Source of the DNA: Actinoallomurus purpureus
GTDB taxonomy: Bacteria; Actinomycetota; Actinomycetes; Streptosporangiales; Streptosporangiaceae
Reading direction: 5' to 3'
NCBI RefSeq assembly: GCF_024055795.1
Contig: NZ_JAMXMY010000010.1
Coordinates: 124,001-188,000, forward strand
Length of the DNA: 64,000 nucleotides
Part shown: positions 26,438 to 36,196 of the stretch, piece by piece
Position numbering within the stretch: the stretch's first letter is position 1
Layout of the letters: each line of letters begins with the position of its first letter
Position numbers and translations under genes: made by a program
The notes under the pieces: generated by a model
What the model saw: the letters and a program-made list of their open reading frames with translations, nothing else
What the model was told of the DNA's origin: nothing
Database searches by the model: none

Positions 26438-29011
26438 TTATTCCCTGAAGGGCCGCGCCGCCCGTCCCTGCGTCTCGTTACGCCCTCCCCCGCCGCCGCC
26501 CGAGCCCGGCGTGGGCGACGAGCAGTTGAGGTCCCACGGCTTGCACGTGCCAGTCGGAGTCGGAGAAGTGGGCCCGGTCGAGTGACACTGCGGGCGGTTC
26601 GGGTGCTTGATGCACCCCCGCGGGTCGGTCGGGTCCTGCGTCTTGCTCGGCTTGCAGTGGTCGAGCTGCGGGATCTGACCCTCCTGGCACGTCGGCGTCG
26701 GCGACGGCGTCGGCGTGGTCGCCGTCGGGCTCGGCGTGGCGAACATCTTGTTCTCGCCGACGTACGCCGGCGGCGGGAACGACCCGGTCGTCGTGCCGTC
26801 CAGCGCCTGGGTCATGTAGTCGTGCCAGATGCGCGCGGGCAGGTCACCACCGTTGATGTGGCCGTATCCGCCGACGTTCTGCAGCTTCTTGTAGTAGCCC
26901 GCATGCTTGTGCTTGCCCTTGGTGACCTGATCGACATACCGCCACATGCCGACCGTCGTCACGTACTGCTTCGGCTTGGAGCCCGTGGTCGGCGGCGTGA
27001 AACCGGAGAACCAGGCGGCATAGTTGTCGTTGGTCGTGCCGGTCTTTCCCGCCACCTCACGGTTGGCGAGCTGGGCGTTCTTGCCGGTACCGCGCTTGAC
27101 GACCGCCTGCATGGCGAACTGGACGTCCTTGATGACCTCCGAGGGGATCACCTGTTTCCCGCTCTTCGACGGTTCCGCGAGCATCTTGTGCTTGGAGTCC
27201 TCGACCCTGCGGATGCTGTGCGGGACGATGTACGTCCCGTCGTTGGCGAGCGTGGCGTATCCGCCGGCCAGGTCCAACGGGCGCATGTCCGACTGCCCCA
27301 GGAAGAAACCACCCTCGCCCGGGTGCCCTCGCTGTAGCGCCGCCTTGGGAAGGCCGGCGTCCTCGGCGACCTGGAGGACGTTCTGCCAATGCGCCTTGAA
27401 CCCGAGCGGCACGTACACCGTGTTGAGGGAGTCCGCCGTCGCGTCGACCAGGTTGACGACCTTGTTGGTGTTCCCTTCGTCGTTGTAGAAGGCGTGGCCG
27501 CTCGGATCCGAGCGAGGCACGCGATCACCGCTGGTGTTGATGTAAGCGGGGTTGGTCGCGTCCATCGTCGTCTTAAGGCTGATGCCCTGTTTGAGCGCGG
27601 TGGCGAGAACGAACGGCTTGAACGAGGAGCCGACCTGCGCCGTCGAGAAGTAGGCGTCGTCCACGGATCGTTTGGTGAAGTCCTTGCCGCCGTATGCCGC
27701 CTTGACCTCGCCGGTCTTCGCGTCGATCGTGACCACGCCGACACGCGTGTCGCTGGGCATTCCGCGCAGCCTCTGCTTCACCACCGCCGCGGCCTTCTGC
27801 TGCAGATCGGGGTCCCAGCTCGTGTAGACCCGCAGGCCACCGGTCTCGATCTTGGTCTGATCGATCGTCTTCATGGAGAGCAGTGCCTGGCGTACCCGCT
27901 CGAGGATGTAGCCGTTCTGCCCTTGCCAGGCGCTGCCCTTGGACTTGCGGACCGACGGCAGGTGGTTCTGGTAACGGGCGACGTCCGCGTCGGAGATCTT
28001 GCCCATCGTGCGCATACCCTGGAGCACCCAGTTGTAGCGCTCCAGGGTGTCCGTGTGCTGCTGTCCCTTGCCGAGGGGCGTGTAGTACCCGGGCTGCTTG
28101 ATGTTCGACGCGAGGAGCGCCGCCTGCGGGATCGTGAGCTTTTGGGCGGTGGTGCCGAACCAGATGCGGGCCGCGCTCTCCACGCTGAAGGCGCCCTGGT
28201 TCCCCTTCACCGGCGCGCCGAAGTAAATGGTGTTCAGGTAGTCCAGCAGAATCTGGTCCTTGCTGTTCTGCTTGTTGACCTTCACCGCGATGAAGATCTC
28301 TTTGAACTTCCGGGTGAACGTGCGCTCCTGCTCCAGGTAGGCGTTCTTGACGTACTGCTGGGTGACGGTCGAGCCGCCCTGGGTGTCGCCGCCCGTGAGG
28401 TTGTTGTACACCGCGCGGCCGATGCCTGTAGGCGAGATCGCCGCCTCGTGGTAGAAATGGCGGTCCTCGGCCGCGAGCGCGGCCGCCTGCATGGGCGGGC
28501 TGACCTTGTCCAGGCTGGGCAGCATCTGGCGCGTGGCGCCGAACCGCCCCATGACCTTAGGGTTCTTGGCGCTATCGCCCCAGTAGATGGTGGTGCCCTG
28601 CTCCTGGACGCTCGCGTTGATCTTCGGCACCTTGACCATCGCGTACGCAACGCCCACCGCGCAAATGGACGCAAGCGTGCCGATGCCGAAGACGGCGAGC
28701 CACAGCTTCCACGACAGGAGGCGGCGCCAGCCCTTCCTCTTGGCCTTCTTGCCCGAGCCGCGGCGGGTGCCGTCACCGCCGCCGCCCCCAGGACGCCGGC
28801 GACCCGGGCCACCGCCGCCACCTGAGCCTCCGGGTCCGCCAGGACCTCCGGGACCGCCGGGACCACCGGGTCGACCCGGGCCACCCGGGCGTGGCCCGCT
28901 GGGGAGCGCGGGGAGGTTGGATCCCTCAACCTGCGGCTGCGGCCGGGTCGGGGCAGGACCAGCAGACCCCGATCGACCGTACTCTGGCCCGTAATCGCTG
29001 CTGTAACTCAC
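26438..29011 (-). CDS. Bifunctional class A penicillin-binding protein
   Basis: About 857 residues. A Pro/Gly-rich cytoplasmic N-tail, one transmembrane helix (LWLAVFGIGTLASICAVGVAYAM), a GT51 glycosyltransferase with EDRHFYHEA and GGSTVTQQYVKNAYL, and a transpeptidase with SSFK (in STAQVGSSFKPF), SLN and KTGTT, then a Pro/Thr-rich tail of about 100 residues. It polymerises and cross-links peptidoglycan. GTG 29011 is preferred because GAGG lies six bases upstream; a TTG at 29044 would add 11 residues. First gene of the operon with two glycosyltransferases. Confidence 0.93.
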   Translation of the reverse strand: MSYSSDYGPEYGRSGSAGPAPTRPQPQVEGSNLPALPSGPRPGGPGRPGGPGGPGGPGGPGGSGGGGGPGRRRPGGGGGDGTRRGSGKKAKRKGWRRLLSWKLWLAVFGIGTLASICAVGVAYAMVKVPKINASVQEQGTTIYWGDSAKNPKVMGRFGATRQMLPSLDKVSPPMQAAALAAEDRHFYHEAAISPTGIGRAVYNNLTGGDTQGGSTVTQQYVKNAYLEQERTFTRKFKEIFIAVKVNKQNSKDQILLDYLNTIYFGAPVKGNQGAFSVESAARIWFGTTAQKLTIPQAALLASNIKQPGYYTPLGKGQQHTDTLERYNWVLQGMRTMGKISDADVARYQNHLPSVRKSKGSAWQGQNGYILERVRQALLSMKTIDQTKIETGGLRVYTSWDPDLQQKAAAVVKQRLRGMPSDTRVGVVTIDAKTGEVKAAYGGKDFTKRSVDDAYFSTAQVGSSFKPFVLATALKQGISLKTTMDATNPAYINTSGDRVPRSDPSGHAFYNDEGNTNKVVNLVDATADSLNTVYVPLGFKAHWQNVLQVAEDAGLPKAALQRGHPGEGGFFLGQSDMRPLDLAGGYATLANDGTYIVPHSIRRVEDSKHKMLAEPSKSGKQVIPSEVIKDVQFAMQAVVKRGTGKNAQLANREVAGKTGTTNDNYAAWFSGFTPPTTGSKPKQYVTTVGMWRYVDQVTKGKHKHAGYYKKLQNVGGYGHINGGDLPARIWHDYMTQALDGTTTGSFPPPAYVGENKMFATPSPTATTPTPSPTPTCQEGQIPQLDHCKPSKTQDPTDPRGCIKHPNRPQCHSTGPTSPTPTGTCKPWDLNCSSPTPGSGGGGGGRNETQGRAARPFRE

Positions 29012-29113
29012 GCGACCTCGTTCACTGGGGTACGGCTTTTTCAATCCGTCCGACAGTACTGTGTAGGCAAGTGAGCGAGGACCGCCTGCCGGGTACGCCG
29101 CGCTGTCGTGCGA

Positions 29114-29512
29114 CTACTCTCGGACGCTATGTCCCTGGTCGGGAGCGGTCTCTCCGTGCCCAAGGACGTAGGACAGTGTCAGGTAGTTCCAGGAACAACC
29201 CTGACACACTTCAACCACATAGACCCGGAATTCACCGAATTCACGGGCCATGGCCTGGAGCTCGTCCGCCACCTTGACCCGTCCCGCGTACCGGCCCAAC
29301 TCGTCGCCGTACACATAGGTGACATGGGTGAGCCGCTCCTTCCGGCAGACGGGACAGGGCCGGTCGGTGGGCTCGCCATGGTACTTCGCCGCTCGCAGGA
29401 GATATGGGTGCGCGTCGCACGCGTCCGCGACGGTCAGGCCGCCGGATGACAGCTCGGCCAACGTGGCCCGCCGGGCGAGCCCGTAGTCGACGACCAGTCG
29501 CTGGGACCACAT
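29114..29512 (-). CDS. DUF5318 family protein
   Basis: 132 residues with two Cys pairs, CPVC and CQGC, that could bind zinc, and the family opening RLVVDYGLARRATLAELSSG. A small cytoplasmic protein conserved beside PBP genes of actinobacteria; function unknown. Lies about 100 bases upstream of the PBP start. Confidence 0.85.
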   Translation of the reverse strand: MWSQRLVVDYGLARRATLAELSSGGLTVADACDAHPYLLRAAKYHGEPTDRPCPVCRKERLTHVTYVYGDELGRYAGRVKVADELQAMAREFGEFRVYVVEVCQGCSWNYLTLSYVLGHGETAPDQGHSVRE

Positions 29513-29746
29513 GTCAGCAGACTACGACGGTCGGCAATCCCCGATCCGTGACATTCCAGGCACCGTACGTGCGTCTTCCCTGAACACACCCGCCGTCCCG
29601 AGCCCGGGCCGCCTCCGTCGAGTTCGGGAGATTCGCCCTTTCGTAGCCGGTGCCGAAGGGCGATTCTTCCGGCCCCGACCTGGGCCGCGACCCCGTCGTC
29701 CGGACGCCGCGCTTGCCAGGGGCGCCGGGGGGGACGTATCTTCCTG

Positions 29747-29785
29747 ATGTATCGAGTCGATACATTCGATCGATACATCGAATCG
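29747..29785. promoter_or_regulatory. PadR operator (overlapping palindromes)
   Basis: ATGTATCG-AGT-CGATACAT at 29747-29765 is a perfect dyad, and ATTCGAT...ATCGAAT follows at 29764-29783. ATGTAT/ATACAT-type dyads are typical PadR sites. It lies 20-60 bases before the padR start, so autorepression is likely. Nothing else is visible in 29513-29746. Confidence 0.75.
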
Positions 29786-29805
29786 AGCGGTCGAACGGAG
29801 GGGCC

Positions 29806-30378
29806 ATGAGAAGCAAGGCCGGCGTGCTGGAGCTCGCCGTGCTCGGGCTGCTTCACGAGGCCCCCATGCACGGGTACGAGCTGCGCAAGCGGCTCAACAC
29901 GCTGCTCGGCATGTTCCGCGCGTTCTCATACGGGTCCCTCTACCCCTGCCTCAAGCAGCTGCTCGAGCAGGGACTGATCACAGAGGATGACGAGGAGCCC
30001 GTCGCGGCACGTCCGGGGGGCACCCGGCGCTCGAAGATCGTCTACAAGCTCACGGCCGAGGGGAAGGAGCGCCTTCAGGAGCTCCTGTCCGAGGCCGGCC
30101 CGGCGTCCTGGGAGGACGAGGGGTTCGGAGTGCATTTCGCCTTCTTCGCCCAGACCCGCGCCGACGTACGGCTGCGGATCCTCGAGGGCCGGCGCAGCCG
30201 ACTCGAGGAACGGCTGGAGAGCGTACGCGCCGCGCTGGCACGTACGCGGGAGCGTGTGGACAACTACACGCTCGAGCTTCAGCAGCACGGGTTGGAGTCG
30301 GTCGAGCGCGAAGTCCGGTGGCTCAACGAGCTGATCGGGCGCGAGCGCGCACAGCAAGCAGATGAGAACAACGGCTGA
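29806..30378 (+). CDS. PadR family transcriptional regulator
   Basis: 190 residues. Winged helix at residues 5-85 (LELAVLGLLHEAPMHGYELRKRL, YGSLYPCLKQLLEQGLI) and a C-terminal coiled dimerisation helix (RLEERLESVRAALARTRERV). ATG 29806 with GGAGGGG upstream. In actinobacteria this gene commonly precedes ino1 and is thought to control it; here ino1 starts 46 bases downstream. Confidence 0.92.
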   Translation: MRSKAGVLELAVLGLLHEAPMHGYELRKRLNTLLGMFRAFSYGSLYPCLKQLLEQGLITEDDEEPVAARPGGTRRSKIVYKLTAEGKERLQELLSEAGPASWEDEGFGVHFAFFAQTRADVRLRILEGRRSRLEERLESVRAALARTRERVDNYTLELQQHGLESVEREVRWLNELIGRERAQQADENNG

Positions 30379-30423
30379 GGGCGCAAGGTCGTCCCCCCGC
30401 ACAGAAAGCAAAGGAGCATCCGG

Positions 30424-31503
30424 ATGGGTTCAGTGCGCGTGGCCATCGTCGGTGTCGGCAACTGCGCGAGCTCGCTCGTCCAGGGAGTCGAGTACTACAA
30501 GGACGCCTCGCCCGAGACTCGTGTCCCTGGTCTGATGCACGTACAGTTCGGCGACTACCACGTCGGCGACCTGGAGTTCGTCGCCGCATTCGACGTCGAC
30601 GCCAAGAAGGTCGGCCGCGACCTGTCCGAGGCGATCGTCGCAAGTGAGAACAACACGATCAAGATCTGCGACGTGCCGCCGGCCGGCGTCACCGTGCAGC
30701 GCGGTCACACCTTCGACGGTCTCGGCGAGTACTACCGCGAGATCATCGAGGAGTCGGACGAGAAGCCGGTCGACGTCGTCCAGGTGCTCAAGGACACCCG
30801 GGCCGACGTGCTCGTGTCCTACCTGCCGGTGGGCTCGGAGGACGCGGACCGCTTCTACGCCCAGTGCGCCCTCGACGCCAAGGTCGGGTTCGTCAACGCG
30901 CTGCCGGTCTTCATCGCCAGCAACGCGGAGTGGGCGCAGAAGTTCACCGACGCCGGTGTCCCGATCGTCGGTGACGACATCAAGTCCCAGGTCGGCGCCA
31001 CGATCACGCACCGCGTGATGGCCAAGCTGTTCGAGGACCGCGGGGTCGAGCTGCTGCGCACGTACCAGCTCAACTTCGGCGGCAACATGGACTTCATGAA
31101 CATGCTGGAGCGCAAGCGCCTCCAGTCGAAGAAGATCTCCAAGACCCAGTCGGTCACCTCGCAGATCCCGCACGAGATGGCCAGGGCCGACGTCCACATC
31201 GGCCCGTCCGACCACGTGCCGTGGCTCGACGACCGCAAGTGGGCGTACGTCCGCCTGGAGGGCAAGTCCTTCGGCGACACCCCGCTGAACCTCGAGTACA
31301 AGCTCGAGGTCTGGGACTCCCCGAACTCCGCGGGCGTCATCATCGACGCGGTCCGTGCCGCCAAGACCGCCATGGACCGCGGCATCGGCGGGCCGATCCT
31401 GTCGGCGAGCTCCTACTTCATGAAGTCGCCGCCGGTGCAGTACAGCGACGACGAGGCCCGCGACGCCGTGGAGGCATTCATCCGCGGGGACGTGGAGCGC
31501 TGA
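30424..31503 (+). CDS. ino1: Inositol-3-phosphate synthase
   Basis: 359 residues, the short actinobacterial form. NAD-binding [18 protein letters not shown] at the N-terminus, catalytic-region [16 protein letters not shown] and [13 protein letters not shown]. Converts glucose-6-phosphate to inositol-1-phosphate for phosphatidylinositol and mycothiol. Follows padR and is probably cotranscribed. Confidence 0.96.
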   Translation: MGSVRVAIVGVGNCASSLVQGVEYYKDASPETRVPGLMHVQFGDYHVGDLEFVAAFDVDAKKVGRDLSEAIVASENNTIKICDVPPAGVTVQRGHTFDGLGEYYREIIEESDEKPVDVVQVLKDTRADVLVSYLPVGSEDADRFYAQCALDAKVGFVNALPVFIASNAEWAQKFTDAGVPIVGDDIKSQVGATITHRVMAKLFEDRGVELLRTYQLNFGGNMDFMNMLERKRLQSKKISKTQSVTSQIPHEMARADVHIGPSDHVPWLDDRKWAYVRLEGKSFGDTPLNLEYKLEVWDSPNSAGVIIDAVRAAKTAMDRGIGGPILSASSYFMKSPPVQYSDDEARDAVEAFIRGDVER

Positions 31504-31596
31504 CCGCATAGTCAACGACAAGGCTCAGGCGACCATCGAGTGATCGTCGAGCAGGGGCGCTGAACCGAGGAGTACGGCGGTTCGAGTGCCGTCCAG

Positions 31597-31630
31597 CGAG
31601 GCCCGCACGCCACCCGGCGTGCGGGCCTCG
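31597..31630 (+). terminator. Hairpin terminator after ino1
   Basis: Perfect 15-bp stem (CGAGGCCCGCACGCC and complement) with an ACCC loop, 94 bases past the ino1 stop. No T-run follows, as is usual in actinobacteria. Confidence 0.8.
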
Positions 31631-32064
31631 CGCATGAGCCGGTGGAGTCGCGGCCCGGGTGGGTCCGTCCACGCCACAACCCGGTGTTCCCCCCACCTGA
31701 GCTGGGGTCATACCCTGGACCGCGGCCGGACGTCGACGCGCTGACGTCCGGTCTGGTAGGTGGTCGCGCGGAGACGGCGTTCGCCGTGTCATCGGGGGAG
31801 AGAAGGCGCTGTGGTCAGAGTCGAACGGTGATCTAGCGCCGCTGACCTCGGTAGATACTGAGAGCGGCGCCCATCTCACCCATAGTGCATGAGCAATAAC
31901 AAACTTATTGCGCGATCTCAACGGTTGAGTAACTGGTACCACTCGTTACCAGGCTGAGCTGGACAGAAGCCGTAACTCACGGTGTTCTTCCACCTTGGAC
32001 GCGCCATGACCTGGTGCATCTCAACACGGTGCAAGACGGCCGCAACGGCCGGATGGAGGGCTAC
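31631..32064 (+). other. Gene-free leader and promoter region of the oligopeptide importer
   Basis: About 430 bases without a gene. The stretch 31870-31960 is unusually AT-rich for this chromosome and holds the dyad GCAATAA-CAAAC-TTATTGC at 31893-31911, plus GGTACCACTCGTTACC. This likely carries the promoter and operator of the solute-binding protein gene. Confidence 0.5.
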
Positions 32065-33870
32065 ATGATTGGCAGGAAGTCAGGGCTGACGGCTGCCGCC
32101 GCGATCGGCACCCTTGCCCTGGGCCTCGCCGCCTGCGGCGGAGGTTCCGGTGGCAGCAGCGGTTCGGACGATGGCAAGCCGAAGAAGGGGGGCATCCTCA
32201 AGGTCGTCGGCGCCGGCGGACAGGACAACCTGGACCCCACGAGCGCCTACAGCACTGTGTCGAGCGCCCTCCAGCGCACGTATTCACGGCAGCTCTTCGC
32301 GTACCCGGCGTCGAAGGACCCGAAGGCCGCTTCGACCCCGGTCCCCGACGTCGCAGCGTCGATGCCGACGCTGGACAACGGCGGGATCAGCAAGGACGGG
32401 CTGACCTACAAGATCCAGCTGCGGCACGGCGTCATGTGGAACAGCAGCCCTGCGCGTGAGATGGTGGCCGGCGACTTCGTCCGCGCTTTCAAGCACATGT
32501 GCAACCCGGCCTCGCCGGTCGGCGCGCCGAACTACTACGTGCCGAACATCAAGGGCATGCAGTCCTACTGCGACCCCTTCCTGAAGGACAAGAAGCTCCA
32601 GCAGGACGCCAAGGGGATCGCGGACTACGAGAACGGTCACGAGATCTCCGGCGTCAAGGCGCTGGACAACTACACGATCCAGTTCGACCTGACGAAGCCG
32701 GCCTCTGACTTCATCAGCCTGCTGGCCATGACGTTCGCGTCCGCGGTGCCGGTCGAGTACTACCAGTACATTCCGGGCAGCGTGAACCAGTTCAAGCACC
32801 TCGTCTCGGCCGGGCCGTACCAGATCACCTCGTACGACCCGAACAAGTCGATCACCATGGACAAGAACCCGAACTGGAAGGCGGACACGGACCCGCTCCG
32901 CCACCAGTACGTGGACAAGATCCAGGTCACCGAGGGCCAGGGCTCGCCCGAGGCGGTCCAGCAGCAGCTCGAGGGGGGCACCTCGGCCGACATCTCGCTG
33001 GACCAGCCGGTGCCGGCGTCCGCGCTCGGCCGCCTGGCCGCCAAGAACGACCCGAACCTGACGGTCAACGGCCCGCCCATCTCGAACCCGTATCTGGTCT
33101 TCAACCTGAAGAGCCCGAACGAGAAGAAGGCCATGCAGAACCTCAAGGTTCGGCAGGCCATCGAGTACGCGATCAACAAGGTCGCGCTGGCGAAGGTCTA
33201 CGGCGGCCCGAAGTACAACACGCCGCTGAACACGATCATCCCGCCGGACAGCGTCGGCTACCAGGACTACAACCTGTACCCGACCAACGGCAGCCAGGGC
33301 GACGCGAACAAGTGCAAGCAGCTGCTCTCCGAGGCCGGCTACCCGAACGGGCTCAAGATCAAGGCCGCGTACCGGCAGGCGGGTAACCACCCGGCGATCT
33401 TCCAGAGCTACGCGCAGGACCTCCAGGCGTGCGGCATCACCGTCACGGGCGTGCCGGTGCCGCAGGCGGACTTCTACTCGCAGTTCCTGCAGAAGACCGA
33501 CAACACCATCGCGGGCAAGTGGGACGTCGCCGCGCCGGGCTGGGTGCCGGACTGGTTCGGCAACAACGGCCGGTCGGTCGTCTCGCCGCTGTTCGACGGC
33601 CGCAACTGGGCCGACGGAACCTCGAACTACGGTGGTTACGACAGCCCCGTCACCAACGGCCTGATCGACAAGGCCCTCGAGGCCAAGACGGTCGACGAGG
33701 CCGCCAACTTCTGGCACCAGGCCGACCAGCAGATCATGAAGGACGCGGCGATCGTGCCCTTCATGGCGCAGAAGACCCCGTGGTACCACTCCTCGAAGGT
33801 CAAGGGCGCCACCTGGCTCCCGATCGCGCAGCAGTTCGACTTCACGAACCTGTGGCTCAGCGGTAGCTGA
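32065..33870 (+). CDS. Oligopeptide ABC transporter solute-binding lipoprotein
   Basis: 601 residues, family 5 extracellular solute-binding protein. Signal peptide ends with the lipobox LAAC followed by a Gly/Ser linker, so it is tethered to the outer face of the membrane. Captures peptides for the OppBCDF-like importer encoded next. ATG 32065 is chosen by GGAGGG ten bases upstream; a longer frame from 32014 would push the signal inward. Confidence 0.93.
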   Translation: MIGRKSGLTAAAAIGTLALGLAACGGGSGGSSGSDDGKPKKGGILKVVGAGGQDNLDPTSAYSTVSSALQRTYSRQLFAYPASKDPKAASTPVPDVAASMPTLDNGGISKDGLTYKIQLRHGVMWNSSPAREMVAGDFVRAFKHMCNPASPVGAPNYYVPNIKGMQSYCDPFLKDKKLQQDAKGIADYENGHEISGVKALDNYTIQFDLTKPASDFISLLAMTFASAVPVEYYQYIPGSVNQFKHLVSAGPYQITSYDPNKSITMDKNPNWKADTDPLRHQYVDKIQVTEGQGSPEAVQQQLEGGTSADISLDQPVPASALGRLAAKNDPNLTVNGPPISNPYLVFNLKSPNEKKAMQNLKVRQAIEYAINKVALAKVYGGPKYNTPLNTIIPPDSVGYQDYNLYPTNGSQGDANKCKQLLSEAGYPNGLKIKAAYRQAGNHPAIFQSYAQDLQACGITVTGVPVPQADFYSQFLQKTDNTIAGKWDVAAPGWVPDWFGNNGRSVVSPLFDGRNWADGTSNYGGYDSPVTNGLIDKALEAKTVDEAANFWHQADQQIMKDAAIVPFMAQKTPWYHSSKVKGATWLPIAQQFDFTNLWLSGS

Positions 33871-33892
33871 TCCACGCATCTCCCCACGCGAT

Positions 33893-33925
33893 GCGGCCGG
33901 GCCCCGGACTCCGGTGCCCGGCCGC
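33893..33925 (+). terminator. Hairpin after the solute-binding protein gene
   Basis: GCGGCCGGGC and its complement GCCCGGCCGC enclose a loop with an inner CCGG-ACT-CCGG dyad. Probably attenuates transcription so that the binding protein is made in excess over the membrane subunits. Confidence 0.7.
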
Positions 33926-34046
33926 GTCACATGGCACCCCCCCGCAGATCGCCTCGCATTCCTTGCCCGGCCGAGTCGCCGAGACCGCTCTCATCAGGTA
34001 AACATGCTGTGGCTCTGCTCTCTAAACAGTTCTCGAAGGGGAGGAC

Positions 34047-35129
34047 ATGAGCCTTCTCGAGGTCCATGACCTAAAGGTCTCCTTCGACACCTCTGACGGA
34101 GTGGTCAAAGCCGTCCGCGGGGTGTCGTTCAGTGTCGACCGGGGGCAAACCCTCGGCATCGTCGGCGAGTCGGGCTCCGGTAAGAGCGTGTCCACCCAGA
34201 CGCTCCTCGGGCTGACCGGCGGCGCACGGATCGAAGGGCGGGCTCTTTTCGAAGGTCAAGATCTCTTGACCATGAGCGAAGACCACCTCCGGCGGATCCG
34301 TGGCAAGGAGATCGCCATGATCTTCCAGGATCCGCTCTCCAGCCTCCACCCGCTGTACAAGGTGGGCCGGCAGATCGTGGAGATGATCCGCCAGCACGAG
34401 CCGGAGGTCACCAAGCAGCAGGCCCGCAAGCGGGCCGTCGAACTGCTCGGCATGGTGGGCATCCCGCAGCCGGACCAGCGGGTGGACGACTACCCGCACC
34501 AGTTCTCCGGCGGTATGCGGCAGCGCGCGATGATCGCGATGGCGCTCTCGCTGAATCCCAAGCTGATCGTCGCCGACGAGCCGACGACCGCGCTGGACGC
34601 GACCGTTCAGGCGCAGATCCTCGACCTCATGCTGCGCCTGCAGCGTGAGTTCGACAGCGCGCTCATCATGATCACACACGATCTGGGAGTCATCGCCGAC
34701 CTCGCCGACAACGTGCTGGTGATGTACGGCGGAAAGCCCGTGGAACAAGCCGACCGGCGCTCCCTCTACTACCGGCCGCACCACCCGTACACCAAGGGAC
34801 TGCTCGAGTCCATCCCCGGGTCCAGCGGCGCGAAGGACCGGCTCAAGCCGATTCCCGGCCAGCCGCCCTCCCTCATCAACCCGCCGACGGGCTGCACGTT
34901 CCACCCGCGCTGCCCGTACATCATGGACCGGTGTGTCACGGATGAGCCGCAGCTGAGGCCGGTGCTCGATGCGGACGGCGGAACCAATCCGAACCACCGG
35001 TCGGCGTGCTGGCTCCCCATTGAGGCCATCGGCCTGAAACCCGAGGCGGAGGGGATTCGCCAGGAGGCGGTCGCGGTGGGACGTACCACGGCGACCAACA
35101 TCACCACCCAGGGGGCGGAGGCACAGTGA
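34047..35129 (+). CDS. Oligopeptide ABC transporter ATP-binding protein (OppD-like)
   Basis: 360 residues. Walker A GESGSGKS, signature FSGGMRQR, Walker B LIVADEPTTALD, H-loop ITHDLG, and the C-terminal oligopeptide-transporter extension GCTFHPRCPYIMDRC. Powers import with the following ATPase. AGGGGAGG before the ATG; overlaps the next gene by GTGA. Confidence 0.94.
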   Translation: MSLLEVHDLKVSFDTSDGVVKAVRGVSFSVDRGQTLGIVGESGSGKSVSTQTLLGLTGGARIEGRALFEGQDLLTMSEDHLRRIRGKEIAMIFQDPLSSLHPLYKVGRQIVEMIRQHEPEVTKQQARKRAVELLGMVGIPQPDQRVDDYPHQFSGGMRQRAMIAMALSLNPKLIVADEPTTALDATVQAQILDLMLRLQREFDSALIMITHDLGVIADLADNVLVMYGGKPVEQADRRSLYYRPHHPYTKGLLESIPGSSGAKDRLKPIPGQPPSLINPPTGCTFHPRCPYIMDRCVTDEPQLRPVLDADGGTNPNHRSACWLPIEAIGLKPEAEGIRQEAVAVGRTTATNITTQGAEAQ

Positions 35130-36187
35130 GCCAGAGTGGTGACGCCCTCGTCAAGCTCGAAGGCGTCTACAAGCACTTTCCCATCAAGCAGGGGATCTTC
35201 TTCAAGAAGGAGGTCGGCCGCGTCCACGCGGTCGACGGCGTCGATCTCGAGGTACGCCGCGGAGAGACCCTGGGCATCGTCGGTGAGAGCGGCTGCGGCA
35301 AGTCGACGCTGGCCCGCTGCATCACCGGTCTGCACCCGATCACGAAGGGGCGCATCCTCTTCGAGGGGCAGGACATCGGCAGGTCGCCGGGCAAGGCGTT
35401 CCGGCGCGACGTTCAGATGATCTTCCAGGACCCGTACGGCTCGCTGAACCCGCGCCGCCGGGTCGGTTCGATCATCGGCGACCCGTTCGACATCCACGGC
35501 ACCGCCTCCGGTGCCGAGCGGAAGCGTCGGGTGCAGGAGCTGATGGAGCTCGTGGGTCTGAACCCCGAGCACTTCAACCGGTTCCCCGCGGAGTTCTCCG
35601 GCGGGCAGCGGCAGCGCATCGGCGTCGCACGGGCCCTGGCGCTCAAGCCCAAGCTCATCGTCTGCGACGAGCCGGTGTCGGCCCTCGACGTGTCGATCCA
35701 GGCGCAGGTCATCAACCTGCTGAAGGACCTGCAGGACGAGCTTGGCCTGACCTACATCTTCATCGCCCACGACCTGTCGGTGGTCCGTTACGTGTCCAAC
35801 CGGGTGGCCGTGATGTACCTCGGCAAGATCGCCGAGGGGGCGGAGGGCGAGGAGCTGTACGAGCGGCCCCGGCACCCCTACACCAACGCGCTGCTGTCGG
35901 CCGCGTCGGTCGCCGACCCGGACGCCGCCGAGAAGCGGGAACGCATCGTCCTCATCGGCGACGTACCCTCGCCGATCAAGCCGCCGTCCGGCTGCCGTTT
36001 CCACCCGCGCTGCCCGAAGGCACAGGAGACGTGCGTCGGCGAGGTCCCCGTCCTCATCGCGCGTGCGGGCGACCCCGCCGATCACGTCACGGCGTGTCAC
36101 TTCCCGGTCGAGGCCGGAGAGCACCTCGCCCGTGAGCAGGCGGCGATCGAGCAGCTGTCCACCGAGCCCACGCTCCCGAGTGCATAG
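35126..36187 (+). CDS. Oligopeptide ABC transporter ATP-binding protein (OppF-like)
   Basis: 353 residues. Walker A GESGCGKS, signature FSGGQRQRI, Walker [16 protein letters not shown]-loop IAHDLS and the C-terminal [15 protein letters not shown] segment. GTG start overlaps the stop of the OppD-like gene and has GGCGGAGG upstream. Forms the NBD heterodimer with it. Confidence 0.94.
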   Translation: MSQSGDALVKLEGVYKHFPIKQGIFFKKEVGRVHAVDGVDLEVRRGETLGIVGESGCGKSTLARCITGLHPITKGRILFEGQDIGRSPGKAFRRDVQMIFQDPYGSLNPRRRVGSIIGDPFDIHGTASGAERKRRVQELMELVGLNPEHFNRFPAEFSGGQRQRIGVARALALKPKLIVCDEPVSALDVSIQAQVINLLKDLQDELGLTYIFIAHDLSVVRYVSNRVAVMYLGKIAEGAEGEELYERPRHPYTNALLSAASVADPDAAEKRERIVLIGDVPSPIKPPSGCRFHPRCPKAQETCVGEVPVLIARAGDPADHVTACHFPVEAGEHLAREQAAIEQLSTEPTLPSA

Positions 36188-36196
36188 GCGGCGACC

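Noticed and set aside
31642-31836. 64-codon plus-strand frame in the gap before the peptide importer
   Set aside because: No ribosome site, no conserved look, and it starts close to the ino1 terminator.
32284-33930. Minus-strand open frame of 548 codons
   Set aside because: Antisense to the solute-binding lipoprotein; composition typical of reverse-strand GC-rich frames.
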